Shown here: positions 1 to 10,091 of the stretch, in pieces | Layout: each line of letters starts with the position of its first letter | Position numbering within the stretch: the first letter of the stretch is position 1 | Assembly (NCBI GenBank): GCA_035048495.1 | Contig: CM068544.1 | Span: forward strand, 15,742,138 to 15,806,137 | Reading direction: 5' to 3' | Source: Euptelea pleiosperma | Lineage: Eukaryota; Streptophyta; Magnoliopsida; Ranunculales; Eupteleaceae | DNA length: 64,000 nt | The notes under the pieces: generated by a model | Databases searched by the model: none | The model's input: only the letters and a program-made list of their open reading frames with translations | What the model was told of the DNA's origin: nothing | Translations under genes and position numbers: made by a program

Positions 1-180
1 TGTGCAAGAACACTCCTTCCCATTGGTGCTAGACACCCTCTTGAACATGGGCAATTAATTCATTGATTCACATGAATTCTATTTGCTTACCTCGCTATTG
101 AAAATGTAAGGAAACAAACATATTAAGTACTATTGGAAATAATATGGACTTATTGACTATGAGATCCCTAATGGGAAGTT

Positions 181-1437
181 GTTGACAATTTGAATCATTT
201 GGTGGAGTGGGAGAGTATTTGAAAGCCTAAGGGAGAGGGTGGTTTGGGGTTTCAACACCTTAGAGACATGAATGGGGCGTTGCTTGGGAAATGGTTGTGG
301 AGGTTTTGGGAGGAAGAGGAAAGCTTGTGGAGGGTGGTGATAGGAAGTAAATTTGGGGTTAGGCAAGATGGGTGAAACACTAACCCGGTTTTATTTTCCT
401 ATGGATGTGGCTCGTGCAAGGGGATAACTAGACTGCGAGATAGTTTTGGAAGAGGAATCTAGTTTAAAGTGGGGACGGGTGATAGGGTTCGTTTCTGGGA
501 AGAACCTTGGTGTAGGGAGGACCCTCTTCAGGTGGCTTTCCCTTCGCTTTACCATATCTCTGATCTTAAAGGTACTAGGATTCTCGATTGTATCTCTCGT
601 AATGAATGAACTGTATCTTGGAATTTCAGGTTTAGGAGAAATATTAATGACTAGGAGATGGCTAGTCTCGCCTCTATTCTTACTCGGGTTGGAGAGGTAC
701 CTTTGTAGTTGGTGGAGCCGGATTAGAGACTTAGGAGGTGGGATCCCATGGGTATCTTCACAGTCAAATCTTTCTTTTTTCATTTGGCTTCGAGAGGTCA
801 GAGGATGTTTCCATTTGTCCTAGTTTGGGGTCCCTATCCCGTCCAAAGTGAGCTTCTTTGTGTGGACTGCGGCACTAGATAAAATCCTGACAATGGATCA
901 TTTGATTAGTCGGGGTATAATGATGCCGAACAGGTGCATTTTGTGCAATTCCGGGGCTGAAACAGTGGACCACTTGCTTATTCATTGTCCATTAACTTTG
1001 GAAGTGTGGCAGGTGTTCTTCTATCTTTTTGCCTTGGTGATCCCTGAACACGTGATGGGGGTTGTCCAAGGAAGCTCACAGGTTGTCCTTTAGGGGAGAG
1101 GAAGGTTTCTTTGGCGGATTCTCCCATTTGCTATTATGTGAGTGGTTTGGTGAAGGAGAGGAAGTCACGCATATTTGAAGGGATAGAAGAGGACGTCTCT
1201 AAGGTGGTGTTGAGAGTTAAAGCTCTATTATATTACTGGTCCTCCTCTAAGTCTGAGTTCAAAGGGTGTTTTTTCAACTCTTTATGTTCAAATGGGAGGA
1301 GTTCGTAGGAGGCTCCTCTTCTCTTTGAGTTGTATTCGGCCCCGATGTTTGTTGTAAATGTGGGGCTTGTTCCGCTTGTATTTTGTGGGATTTCCCCCTT
1401 TGCTTAATATACTTCTTACTTATCAAAAGAAGAAAAA
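181..1437 (+). mobile_element. LINE (plant L1-type) 3' fragment, 5'-truncated
   Basis: The stretch holds the C-terminal part of a non-LTR retrotransposon ORF2 followed by a short 3' UTR and an A-rich end (tatcaaaagaagaaaaaaaa near 1420-1440). No LTR is present. The 5' part of the element (endonuclease and RT core) is absent, as expected for a 5'-truncated LINE copy. I did not find a convincing target-site duplication, and the left boundary could lie outside the window. Confidence 0.8.
200..1308 (+). pseudogene. LINE ORF2 C-terminal region with zf-RVT zinc-binding domain, broken
   Basis: Conceptual translation in shifting frames gives the post-RT region of plant LINE ORF2. Around 225-330 is a stretch like GLGFQHLRDMNGALLGKWLW, the usual bridge after the RT. 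At 845-1010 follows the zf-RVT zinc-binding domain, with SFFVWTAALDKILTMDHL, then CILC spaced from DHLLIHCP, the C-x2-C...H-x4-C ligands. The frame changes near 830 and 1095 and there is no long continuous ORF, so the copy is dead. Function by family: the zf-RVT domain lies C-terminal to the RT in plant LINEs and probably contacts nucleic acid. Confidence 0.8.
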
Positions 1438-1879
1438 AAAATTAATCATTTATAACCAAATAAGAGTGTTCCAGTAAGGACCTCATACGACTTATCAAAA
1501 AAAATGTAGGGACCTCATACTAGTAGTATGTATGAATCTCAAATAAATGCAGAAATGTTTTTAATCTCGTACAGGGAACTCTCTTCCTGTTTCACACCTC
1601 GTGCTCGTTTTTTAACTTCAATTGGCATTTTATCACATAAAAAAAAATGATTTATATAGATTCTCTTAACCAACTTAGCGCTGACCAGTTCACTTTGAGC
1701 ATATTCAGAGATGACCCCTTAACATACCAAAATTTGTATTCATAACCTAAAATCAACTATAAATTTAATGTGTTTTCTATCACAACGAAAACCGTTTGTA
1801 AAGAAACATTCATTATATATCAAATTCATAGGTATCGCGTAACCAGTCCAATTAAAAATTCAGCAAGAAATAAGCTAAC
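1438..1879. other. AT-rich stretch without a recognisable gene
   Basis: No coding frame, tandem repeat or terminal repeat is recognisable. If the minus-strand exon at 1880-1958 is real, this stretch would be the start of its first intron, interrupted by the LINE. Confidence 0.5.
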
Positions 1880-1958
1880 CTTCGGGGTCTAGGGTTTGGA
1901 AATAGGGATTAAGATCCTTTGGCAGCGACGAGAAAGAAGAAGAAATCCGAGCTCTCAT
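1880..1958 (-). CDS. possible first coding exon of an unidentified gene
   Basis: On the minus strand an ATG at 1958 opens a short frame (27 codons including the split one: MRARISSSFSSL, then PKDLNPYFQTLDPE) that runs into a consensus plant donor, GAAG|GTTAGC, at 1880/1879. The region upstream on this strand (1960-2300) is mixed-composition DNA that could be a leader or promoter. I do not recognise the peptide. No matching second exon is visible to the left, where a LINE lies. The start is chosen because it is the last Met before the donor; the frame stays open upstream to about 2165. This could also be chance or a relic of a degraded gene. Confidence 0.25.
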
Positions 1959-2629
1959 TGCGGTCAGGCGTTTCCGCCAGTCCCCCGGAATTTTCTTCCG
2001 ATCCACCAGCCATTCTTCAATCCGATTTAGAAGAAAGAAAGAAAAAAAAAGCAAATTAAAATCAGCTCGATATGATAATTGAAACAAAAATTCATTGAAG
2101 TCGGATTGGAAGAAGAGGAAAACCAGAGTTCTGAATTGATTGATGTCTACCTCCGAGACGGACAAATGCTATGTCGATCGGAAGATTGCGAATATCCGAC
2201 GGATCCTGCAATTTTCTGCCGGAATCTGACATCTCTCTCTCGGAAGAGTTACAGTGGTTTTAGAGTCGATTTCCTGCTTTCTAGAGCAAAAAACACAAAG
2301 GCGTGTGAACGAGGCGCACTCTTTCCGTTTCAGTGAGAGGAAGTTCTAACGTACGCATGTAAGTGGGGCTGCCAAAATCAGGAGTTAAGAGTTGTACACG
2401 TGCAAGGTATGGGAACTCTTTTGGCAAATAGTAAAAGCCCGGCGCCCCAAGCTCGGTAGGGCGGGCATGAAAAAGCCCGGCCCGGAGCGATTCACAATCA
2501 TTTTTTTTTTTTTTAAACCACAATCATATGTTTATAGTGTTATGAATTGTCTGTATTCTTATTCATCTTTCTTCCCATACAAATAGCCCCAATTGGGACG
2601 TTACAATATCAAATGTGATATTGTAACTT
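1959..2629. other. unassigned stretch with a GC-rich patch
   Basis: Nothing codes convincingly here. A GC-rich patch at about 2435-2495 contains AAGCCCGGC twice in otherwise AT-rich DNA. The remainder is unremarkable. Confidence 0.4.
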
Positions 2630-3487
2630 ACGCTGGAGAAGCGGCAGTCAACCATCCATTACAAACGTTTCATATTACAACACTCCTCCTTGGATGTCCG
2701 CCACTTTATAAAAATTGTCTCATTAAAACCTTGTCAAAAAAACACTGTGGGATAAAACCTGATCAAAGGAAAAAGAAACAGTGTGTCGGCGAAACAAGGT
2801 GATGGTGATGGACGCGCTTAAGATTGCCTCATTAAAACCTGGTTTTAAAAAATAATGTAGAAAAAAACTTGAGCGAAGGAAAAAGATTAAAGTGCGGAAA
2901 GGTCCTTGACTCTCCACTCATAATGACGCTCCCCCTGATGTGAACGAGAATATAAGCATGCCAACTGGAAAAGTCATAGAGCTGACGAAAATCAATGCAA
3001 TATACCACTTTCTTGAATGTTGACGTTGGTAGCACGTTGGTGAATAGATCTGTAAGATTGTTGCTGGAACGTATCTGTTGGATGTCATTATTATGACTAT
3101 ACTAGAGCTCGTGAATGTAAAAAAACTTTGGTGAAATATGTTTGGTTCTTTCACATTTGATATACACGCTTTTAATCTGTGTGATAGAAGCAGTATATTA
3201 TCCACATTGAAATGCTTTAAGACTTTTTCAATGTATGTAGATTGATGAACAAGGATCCCATTTAGAAGATGTTCAATTTGCAAGCGAATGCAAAAAAATT
3301 TCCAAGATCTTTTCAGGTATACGGAGATTTTGTGAGCTCTTCAAGGGTCTTTATAATATTTAGATTATTTACATACACTATGATAATGGCAAATCCAATT
3401 TCTGATTTCTTAATGTATGGGCATATCAAATTGTTTAATCCATACAAAGATCGTTGTAGTTTGATTGCATATAAGCTATGTGGTTTT
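2630..3487 (-). mobile_element. Ty1/copia fragment, 3' part of pol, strongly decayed
   Basis: The minus strand reads from the RT palm (near 3490) through the end of pol (about 2960) into 3' non-coding sequence (2650-2790) of the type CACTCCTCCTTGGATGTCCG, a phrase common near the 3' end of many plant copia elements. RNase H is missing and the 5' part of the element is absent. It ends abruptly at 3487, where LTR-G begins, so LTR-G (or its parent element) probably landed in it. Confidence 0.75.
2918..3487 (-). pseudogene. copia reverse transcriptase remnant
   Basis: Motifs in order on the minus strand are IKLQRSLYGL (3470-3440), YVNNLNII (about 3385-3360), LQIEHLLNGILVHQSTYIEK (about 3280-3220) and LPTSTFKKVVY (about 3030-2998). 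These match the RT palm, the catalytic loop, the post-palm segment and the extreme C-terminus of copia pol. The catalytic loop YVDD is changed to YVNN, removing both metal-binding aspartates. Several frameshifts and stops are present. RNase H, which should lie between the third and fourth motifs, is gone. Confidence 0.8.
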
Positions 3488-3546
3488 TAAAAAGTCTATG
3501 TTGTCAATCCTAGGAACTCTTGGTTCTTTTATAAATTATCTCGCTA

Positions 3547-4087
3547 GTTAGAAGTTCTCTGAAGACTGAAATGTCAACGATCAAGTGGACTTCATAAACA
3601 AATCAAAAAAGAACAAAAGCTAAAGAAAACAACTTAAGTATTAGTGTCAACTGAAGACAAAATCAAGCTCAAGCATGAAAGATTTGAAGCAAATATTCAA
3701 CATACGTTATCACTCAACGAACATTCAACTATCAAAATCTTGTATCGATCTCACTCGCTTACATTTAAGGGTTCACCGCGTGTTGCTAGTGGTTCTCCAT
3801 GACCCTAGATGTCATTTGCTAGTTAGAAGTTCTCTGAAGACTGAAGTGTCAACACTTAAGTGGACTTCATCAACAAATCAAAGAATATCAAAAGCTGAAG
3901 AAAACTAACACAAGTGTTAAAGCTCAACTGAAGACAAAGTCAAGCTCAATAATGAAAGATTTGAAGCAAATATTCAACATACGTTCTCACTCAATGAACG
4001 TTCAACTATCAGAGTCTTGTGTTGATCTTACTTGCTTAGATCTAAAGGTTCACCGCGCATTGCTAGCGGTTCTCCATGACCTTAGAT
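3547..4087 (+). repeat. tandem duplication of about 273 bp inside LTR-G
   Basis: Two adjacent direct copies (about 3547-3819 and 3820-4087) both begin TTAGAAGTTCTCTGAAGACTG and both end near GGTTCTCCATGACC. They differ by scattered substitutions, so the duplication is not recent. The opposite-strand LTR-G copy (23783-23965 joined to 21369) has only one unit. Confidence 0.85.
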
Positions 4088-4180
4088 GTACTTCGTATTT
4101 AGTTTTATTTGTTTAGAGGCTATCCTAGTCTCATAGGCTGGATTCGGAGATTTTTGGTTAATTTGTCAAAGGGTTCAGCA

Positions 4181-4322
4181 GATCGGCCGACCAAACACTT
4201 TGAGCGGTCGACCAGAGTCTTCTGACTTTGAGCGGTCGACCAGCCAATTTGTGCAGCCAACCGGACCTCGGACAGATGTCCATCATTGAGTAGCTGACCG
4301 GTCAAAATGTGCAGTCGACCCC
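4181..4322. promoter_or_regulatory. GGTCGACC word array in LTR-G U3
   Basis: GGCCGACC, GGTCGACC and close variants start at 4185, 4206, 4234, 4255, 4292 and 4313. They form three pairs, each spaced exactly 21 bp. TTGAC/GTCAA W-box-like cores lie between some units. The array ends about 105 bp upstream of the TATA box at 4426. A role as a promoter-proximal binding array is inferred. Confidence 0.6.
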
Positions 4323-4425
4323 TTATACCGGATCTCATTTTGACTTCGTCTTTTGTGCGTATTTTGGCGCACTTAAGCCATTCAAATGGCTCTATTAGGT
4401 ATATTTCTATTATTTGGGAATAACC

Positions 4426-4433
4426 ATATATAT
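4426..4433 (+). promoter_or_regulatory. TATA box of LTR-G (forward)
   Basis: TATATATT lies after aaccatatatattaaag. The homologous position in the opposite LTR-G copy (minus strand, about 20846-20853) is also TATATAAT, which supports a real core promoter. Confidence 0.5.
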
Positions 4434-5375
4434 TAAAGACTAAACCCATTAATAGTTAACACCAATCAAACTATCTCTTGGACTCTCATTCTTTGATTAA
4501 TTAATATCTCTTGAGTCTAGAGATTTGGAATTTGGGAGAGCTGAAATTTCACCAGTCCGTTCTCTTTAACTCAATATACCTAGAAGGGGGAGTTGATTAG
4601 ATATTTAAAATTATTTATACCTACACAATTTTACTGGACGATGATAAGGGAATAAAATCGCATGCCTTAGTTTGTTTCATAAAAGATTATCACAACCGAC
4701 TCAAATCGAATATACCTTCGTGGTATATTTTCTTTTCGTCGTTTGATCTAATCAAATATATTACGGAATACAAACAAGCAATCACACTAGACAAGAGATT
4801 TTTACGTGGAAACCTTAGCCAAGGAAAAACCACGGGACCACGTCCAGACGGAAAATATCACTAACTAAAAAGTTAAACGAAACAAAGGTTACTTACGCAG
4901 CACCGTTGCAAATACAGCTTCCACCCTTAACCAAGGCCTACTGCCGATGCGTCCATGTCCTCTGAATCAACGCTACGAATCCACGCGCGCCCTTCCAACC
5001 AAGAAGCCTTGTCCGCTTGTTCAGTTTGATACACCCCAAACCTACCGTCGATCGGCTCCTCCGATCTTAATTCTCAACACTCCCGCCTTTGCAGAAGGTG
5101 AAGGATTCAGTACACCCTGAACCCTAAGTTGCTCAAATGGTGTTGAGTCACACTGGTACACTCAAGCTACTACGTCGAATATAGAAGTGGAAGACCTAAG
5201 CTGAGGAAATGATCAAGCTCTTGGCTTTGATTAAGAAGAGAACAAGCTCACAAGATGTGAATGGAAAACAAGCTTCTTGCTTTTCGAATGGACACTCTAA
5301 TAAATATAACATTTTCTTCTCTCTCTTGAAGATTGAGTCACTCTGTGTTTGTCTAGAGAATGCATAGAAGGGTTC

Positions 5376-5383
5376 TATTTATA
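5376..5383 (-). promoter_or_regulatory. TATA box of copia-C 3' LTR
   Basis: TATAAATA on the minus strand. The nearest word of the CCAATCGATTGG array lies about 86 bp upstream. The same motif and nearly the same distance recur at 10084-10091, 57512-57519 and (plus strand) 12525-12532. Confidence 0.65.
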
Positions 5384-5468
5384 AAATTCTAAGACCCTGA
5401 ATCGTATAGAACATGGGATGATGGAACCATGAATTTCGGATCTGAGAAAAACCAATTCTATGCATGGT

Positions 5469-5806
5469 CCAATCGATTGGGCCATGTCCAATCGATTGGA
5501 GATAAGTGTCCAATCGATTGGGCTCAATAAGATTTCTGTTCCGAATGCACCAATCGATTACACAAGGTTCTCCAATCGATTTGACTCAAAAAGTTTCTGT
5601 CCCGAAGGCTCCAATCGATTTCACAGAGTCTCCAATCGATTTGACTCAGATAAGTTTCTGTCCCGAAGACTCCAATCGATTTCTCAGAGTCTCTAATCGA
5701 TTGGGCTGAAATAAGTTTCTGCCTCGTAGTTTTCAATCAATTACACAGAGTCTCAAATCGATTAGGCTATGTCCAATCAATTGGGAATAAGTGTCCAATC
5801 GATTGG
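5469..5806. promoter_or_regulatory. CCAATCGATTGG array, 13 units
   Basis: Thirteen perfect or near-perfect copies start at 5469, 5488, 5510, 5550, 5572, 5611, 5632, 5672, 5693, 5733, 5754, 5773 and 5795. The steps are 19, 22, 40, 22, 39, 21, 40, 21, 40, 21, 19 and 22 bp. The word is a 12-bp palindrome with CCAAT in both directions. The regulatory role is inferred from its fixed position upstream of the TATA box. Confidence 0.75.
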
Positions 5807-6151
5807 ACTATCCCATTAGTCAATTTTATTGACTTAGACTCGGGTTAGTCCAATGACTAAGTTTGACCATTATATTTTTTTTCATTTTAACCAACTCGTA
5901 TAGCCACTAAGTCACTTACTTTCCTAATCGAGCGTACACGATCGTTAACTGACAAATTGACAGTTACTTAGATGACTCCTGTCGTCAACCATCTGATTCT
6001 TGTTGTCTCTGTCTTTTAGTCTTCACGTAGTTGGCGAAGTATGCGTATCACAACATCTCCACACTACATTAGTGCTCGTAGGAACGGTTACAAGAATGTT
6101 TTTATGTCAAACTGAATCTTTGCCAAATTGAATATGAAAATATTCCTTACA

Positions 6152-6163
6152 ATCTCCCCCTTT
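6152..6163 (-). other. polypurine tract of copia-C element 1
   Basis: AAAGGGGGAGAT on the minus strand, directly next to the LTR start TGTAAGG. It is the expected primer for plus-strand DNA synthesis. Confidence 0.85.
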
Positions 6164-6565
6164 ATCAATTCCGTGACCAAAAACATTTAATCATATTGAA
6201 GGTAAAAAATAGAAAATATAATCCCACCCTCTTACATGATTCACTCACTATCTCACACTCTCTTAGAGATAATCAAATAGATATAATGTAATGGCATTTG
6301 ATCTGTTCCCTGCACATTCTATCAACAATACATACCATGTAATATCATCGACAATCAATAAATCATTAAAGTGCAGCGAGTTAATTATGCACATCACAAG
6401 TAGAGAAATTGAAAAAAAAAGAATGAAAAATTTTTCTCCCCCTATCATGCATCAACTTGTTTTTACTGCTATGATTTTCTCTCCCCCTTTTTGTCACAAA
6501 TTGACAAAGGTATAGAAATATAAGCAAATAACAAGCATGCAATGATTATCATTATAAGGAACAAG

Positions 6566-6604
<39 letters not shown>

Positions 6605-6817
6605 CAACAAATTATAGAAGATCTTGACAATAGGTTGAACCTTGGAGAGTCGTGACATGAATACCAATTAAGATGAATTTATTTCTAGGAAAAATAAAAA
6701 AAATATTTATTGAAACTTGGTTGATTAATACTGACTAAAAATAATACAAAATACAAAACTCAAGTAAGATATAATTCCAACCAGATCATAAGATAGATAT
6801 TATTTTGTATTCGTCAG
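6164..6817 (-). other. 3' internal non-coding region of copia-C element 1
   Basis: No coding frame is present. On the minus strand it carries further G-rich tracts (GGGGGAG near 6430 and 6490) and TGATATTACATGGTATGT, shared with 11600-11625 and 58485-58505. In a full element the rest of RT, RNase H and the 3' untranslated region would lie here. Confidence 0.7.
6568..6600. repeat. (TA)n microsatellite
   Basis: About sixteen uninterrupted TA units within the 3' non-coding region of copia-C element 1. The aligned parts of the other copies lack it, so it expanded after insertion. Confidence 0.9.
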
Positions 6818-7191
6818 TTAGTCCAAAAATACTAAGCCATACAAGGCCTTTTTGAGACGATAAACTTGATTAGAAAATTTTGGATTCTCAAACCCTTTGG
6901 GTTGTTCCACATAAACTTCTTGAAGAACACCATTTAAGAAGGCACTCTTGACATTCATCTGAAAAAGTTTAAATTTAAGATGATAAGCAATAGCAAGCAA
7001 TATACGAATGGATTCCAATCTAACAACGGGAGCAAAAGTTTCATCAAAATCAATGCCTTCAATTTGAGTATAGCCTTTTGAGCTACAAGTCTGGCTTTGT
7101 TTCTGATAACAGTTCTATTTTCATCTGATTTGTTTTTGAAAATCTATTTAGTGCCTATAATATTAGTATCTTTAGGTCTGGGCACTAAATG
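6818..7191 (-). pseudogene. copia-C element 1 reverse transcriptase, N-terminal half only
   Basis: The minus strand shows [31 protein letters not shown], then after a one-base frameshift near 7085 [21 protein letters not shown] and [11 protein letters not shown]. These are the fingers and first palm motifs of copia RT. The first catalytic aspartate ([11 protein letters not shown] in intact relatives) is Asn here. The frame runs into unrelated sequence right after KKALYGL, so the YVDD loop and RNase H are deleted. A TGG-to-TGA stop separates it from the integrase end. Confidence 0.88.
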
Positions 7192-8096
7192 TCAAACATC
7201 ATTTCTAGTAAACTGACTTAGTTCCTCCTGCATGGCACTAATCCAATTTTCATTAATAAGAGCTTCAGAAATATTTTTTGGTTCAATCTGAGAAGTATAA
7301 CACACAAAGTTAACAACATTTTCAATCTGTCTTCTAGTTTGAACTCTACTTCCTGCTTCACCAATGATATCAACACTAGGATGATTTTTCTTAACCCACA
7401 AGAGAAGAGATTTATCAGCATGAGAATCATTAGTAGATGGAGTAACATGAATGTCATCAATACTTTGACAGATATTATCATAGTTGTCATCTTGTGAGGA
7501 ATTTTCTTCAATATTCAAGTCATCAATAACCACATTAATAGACTCCATAATAGTTTTAGTTCTTTGATTAAGAACTCGATAAGCTATACTATTAGTGGAA
7601 TAACCCAGAAATATTCCTTCATCTCCTCTTTTGTCAAATTTTCTCAAAGATTCTCTATCTCTAAGAATATAGCATTTACTCCCAAAAACCTTGAAGTATT
7701 TGACAATAGGTTTTTTACTCGACCAGATTTCATAAGGAGTGTTCAAAGTTCCTGGTCTCAAATAAACTTTATTGAGAGTATAACAAGCAGTGTTCACTGC
7801 TTCTGCCCATAAGTTTTGAGGTAAGTTTTTGCGGTGAAGCATCACCCGTGTCAATCTAGAGTAATCATCTACCATGACCAGAATATATTTTTTACCTCTC
7901 AAACTTTCAGTCTTCATCGGACCCATAAGATCCATGTGAATCAGATCAAGTACTTTGGAGGTAGCACAATAATTTCCCTTTTTGTGAGAGCTTTTTATTT
8001 GTTTACCGATTTGGCTCCACAAATAGTGCCCGCAGGTTTTCCCAATTTGGGTACACTTCTCACTAATTCTTTATTAGTGATTTTAGCAAGGTCCTT
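7192..8096 (-). pseudogene. copia-C element 1 integrase with catalytic core deleted
   Basis: After the pre-integrase zinc region the frame reads LDLIHMDLMGPMKTESLRGK and VMVDDYSRLT, then jumps directly to RVMLHRKNLPQNLWAEAVNT. In copia integrases about 80 residues lie between these, including the second Asp and the Glu of the DDE triad, so an in-frame deletion has removed most of the core. The C-terminal part (YEIWSSKKP, KCYILRDRE, GIFLGYSTNS) is intact and is followed by the start of RT. The first part (8096-8022) has lost its frame. The protein could not integrate DNA. Confidence 0.88.
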
Positions 8097-8573
8097 TTAG
8101 TTTATGTGACCTAATCTTTGGTGCCATAAGTCAAAATCATTTAATTTGACAGAATTACAGATGATCTTGGTATTTCTACCAATAATATAACAGTTCTTAG
8201 AGGTTCTTGAACCTCTCATAACACATTTGTTAGATTCATCAATAACATCACATCCTTGGCTTGTGAATTTAACTGTATGATTATTATTACATATTTGACT
8301 TATGCTAAGAAGATTGGCTTTGAGTCCCTCAACACAGAGAACATTATCAAGTTTAGGAATACCTGGAGCTTGAATACTTCCCCGACCAATGACCTTGGCC
8401 ATACTTCCATCTCCAAAGGTTACACTCCCATCTTTATGATCTTCAATATAATAAAACATTGACTTGTCTCCAGTCATGTGTCTAGAACAACTACTGTCCA
8501 GATACCATTTGTTGTTTTCTAAAGCTTTGAAAGCAGAATGAATCATAAGACATTTTTTATCATCTTTTTTCAC
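8097..8573 (-). pseudogene. copia-C element 1 protease and GAG-pre-integrase region
   Basis: The minus-strand frame of about 158 residues contains WYLDSSCSRHMTGD near residues 23-36, the aspartic protease site. Intact relatives have DSG(C/A/T), so the glycine is Ser here, which should impair the active site. NLLSISQICNNNHTVKF and DLWHQRLGHIN, the end of the protease and the HHCC pre-integrase motif, follow. It ends in a stop after HIN, whereas intact polyproteins continue into integrase. Confidence 0.88.
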
Positions 8574-9182
8574 CTAAATGGTCTTATATTTAAAAGGTTT
8601 TGCCATTTGTTTGGGAAGAAATGAATTGTTCATTCTTTTGTCATTTTTAGACCACTGATTCTTAGCAACATGACTATCGAACAAGATTTTTCTTAATTCA
8701 GAAATTTTAGAAATTTCTTTCTTTAGTTCATTAGATTTCACGTATAACCCGCTTAGCCTAGAGTTATGATGACTAACCAATTCAGTTTGTTTGAACTTTG
8801 TTGTCATACATTTTCCTGTAGAATATGTAGGTTTCACATTATTCTTATGTGAACTAAGATGAGAATCAAAATTCTTGAATTTAGCAATATCATTCTTGTT
8901 TATCAATTGATTTTTTAATGACTTTTGGAACTCTTTTTTTGACACATTATTTTTCATTAGAAGCAATTTCTTGTCTTCTTCCCACAGTCTCCTTTCATCA
9001 GTGAGTTCAATATTTGCCAGTTCTAATGACACATTTTTACAATCCAATTTCTCTATTTGTAAGAATAAAACTTTATTTTCTTTAATAAATCTCAGACTAT
9101 CTAAATATAGTTTTTCACACGCTATATTCAAATAGTCCTCAGACAATGGAGATCTGAATGTATTATCACATTCTCTTTGCAT
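8574..9182 (-). pseudogene. copia-C element 1 gag remnant fused to the post-gag coiled coil
   Basis: The frame begins MQRECDNTFRSPLS, matching the start of the gag of copia-C element 2 (63596 leftwards, MQRECGNTCRPPLF), then switches within a few residues to a Lys/Glu/Leu-rich helical region (SLRFIKENKVLFLQIEKLDC and on) like the segment after the zinc knuckle of element 2. The gag core (UBN2 domain) and its CCHC knuckle are therefore deleted. The frame stays open for 202 codons to a TAG just before the protease. Confidence 0.75.
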
Positions 9183-9255
9183 TTCGATAAATTAATGAAA
9201 ATGGACTGGTTTCTCAGGAATCTAAATTCAAGTGATTAAACCTTAACTAGAAATA
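9183..9255 (-). other. leader between primer site and gag start of copia-C element 1
   Basis: Short untranslated stretch containing TTAATCACTTGAATTTAG on the minus strand; it aligns with 63600-63672 of element 2. Confidence 0.6.
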
Positions 9256-9272
9256 TCCGCTCTAATATTAAT
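9256..9272 (-). other. primer binding site of copia-C element 1, decayed
   Basis: The minus strand reads TTAATATTAGAGC where element 2 (63673-63684) has the intact TGGTATCAGAGC complementary to initiator tRNA-Met. Three or four substitutions are visible, consistent with an old copy. Confidence 0.7.
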
Positions 9273-10083
9273 TGAAATTTCACCGGTCCGTTCTCTTTAA
9301 CTCAATATACTTAAAAGGGGGGGTTGATTAGGTATTTAAAATTATTTATACCTACACAGTTTTACTGGACGATGGTAAGGGAATAAAATCACATGCCTTA
9401 GTTTGTTTGATAAAAGATTATCACAACTGACTCAAATCGAATATACCTTCGTGGTATATTTTCTTTTCGTCGTTTGATCTAATCAGAATAGATTGTGGAA
9501 TACAAATAAACAATCACACTAGACAAGAGATTTTTACGTGGACACCTTAGCCAAGGAAAAACCACGAGACCAGGTCCAGACGAAAAGTATCACTAACTGA
9601 AAAGTTAAACGAAACAAAGGTTACCTACGCAGCACCGTTGCAAATACAGCTTTCAACTTTAGCCAATGCCTACTACCGATGCATTCACGTCCTCTGAATC
9701 AATGCTACGAATTCACGCGCGCCCTTCCAGCCAAGAATCCTTGTTCGCTTGTTCAGTTTGGTACACCCCAAACCTACCGTCGATTGGCTCCTCCGATTGC
9801 AGAAGGTGAAGGATTCAGTACACCCTGAACCCTAAGTTGCTCAAATGGTGTTGAGTCACACTGGTACACTTAGGCTACTAGGTCGAATATAGAAGTGGAA
9901 GACCTAAGCTGAGGAAAGGATCAAGCTCTTGGCTTTGATCAAGAAGAGAACAAGCTCACAAGATGTGAATGGAAAATAAGTATCTTGCTCTTTGAATGGA
10001 CACTCTAATAAATATAACCTTTTCTTCTCTCTCTTGAAGATTCAGTCACTCTGTGTGTGTCTAGAGAAGGCATAAAAGGGTTC

Positions 10084-10091
10084 TATTTATA
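10084..10091 (-). promoter_or_regulatory. TATA box of copia-C 5' LTR
   Basis: TATAAATA on the minus strand, 86 bp from the nearest array word. This is the copy that would drive the genomic RNA of element 1. Confidence 0.65.

Larger units (their letters stand above)
3488..4551 (+). mobile_element. LTR-G, forward copy, 5' part
   Basis: The start (taaaaagtctatgttgtc) aligns with the minus-strand copy ending at 24023, whose LTR begins TGAAAAGTCTCGGTTGTC next to a polypurine tract, so 3488 is close to the true LTR edge. The segment contains a tandem duplication, the GGTCGACC word array and a TATA box. It stops at the copia-C insertion and resumes at 10924. Lineage by inference is copia, because the minus-strand copy is preceded by AAAGGGGGAGAT. 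Confidence 0.7.
4552..6151 (-). repeat. 3' LTR of copia-C element 1
   Basis: About 1,600 bp with ends TG...CA on the minus strand. It matches the 9273-10923 LTR along its length, with numerous differences, so this is not a recent insertion. It contains the CCAATCGATTGG array (5469-5806) and a minus-strand TATA box (5376-5383). Confidence 0.93.

Noticed and set aside
2435..2495. GC-rich patch as possible RNA gene or CpG promoter
   Set aside because: Too short, no fold with clear pairing beyond the repeated AAGCCCGGC, and no adjacent gene.
5469..5806. CRISPR-like array (short repeats with regular spacers)
   Set aside because: The repeats are 12-bp palindromes in plant LTRs, spacers are themselves repeated and there are no cas genes; this is a promoter array.
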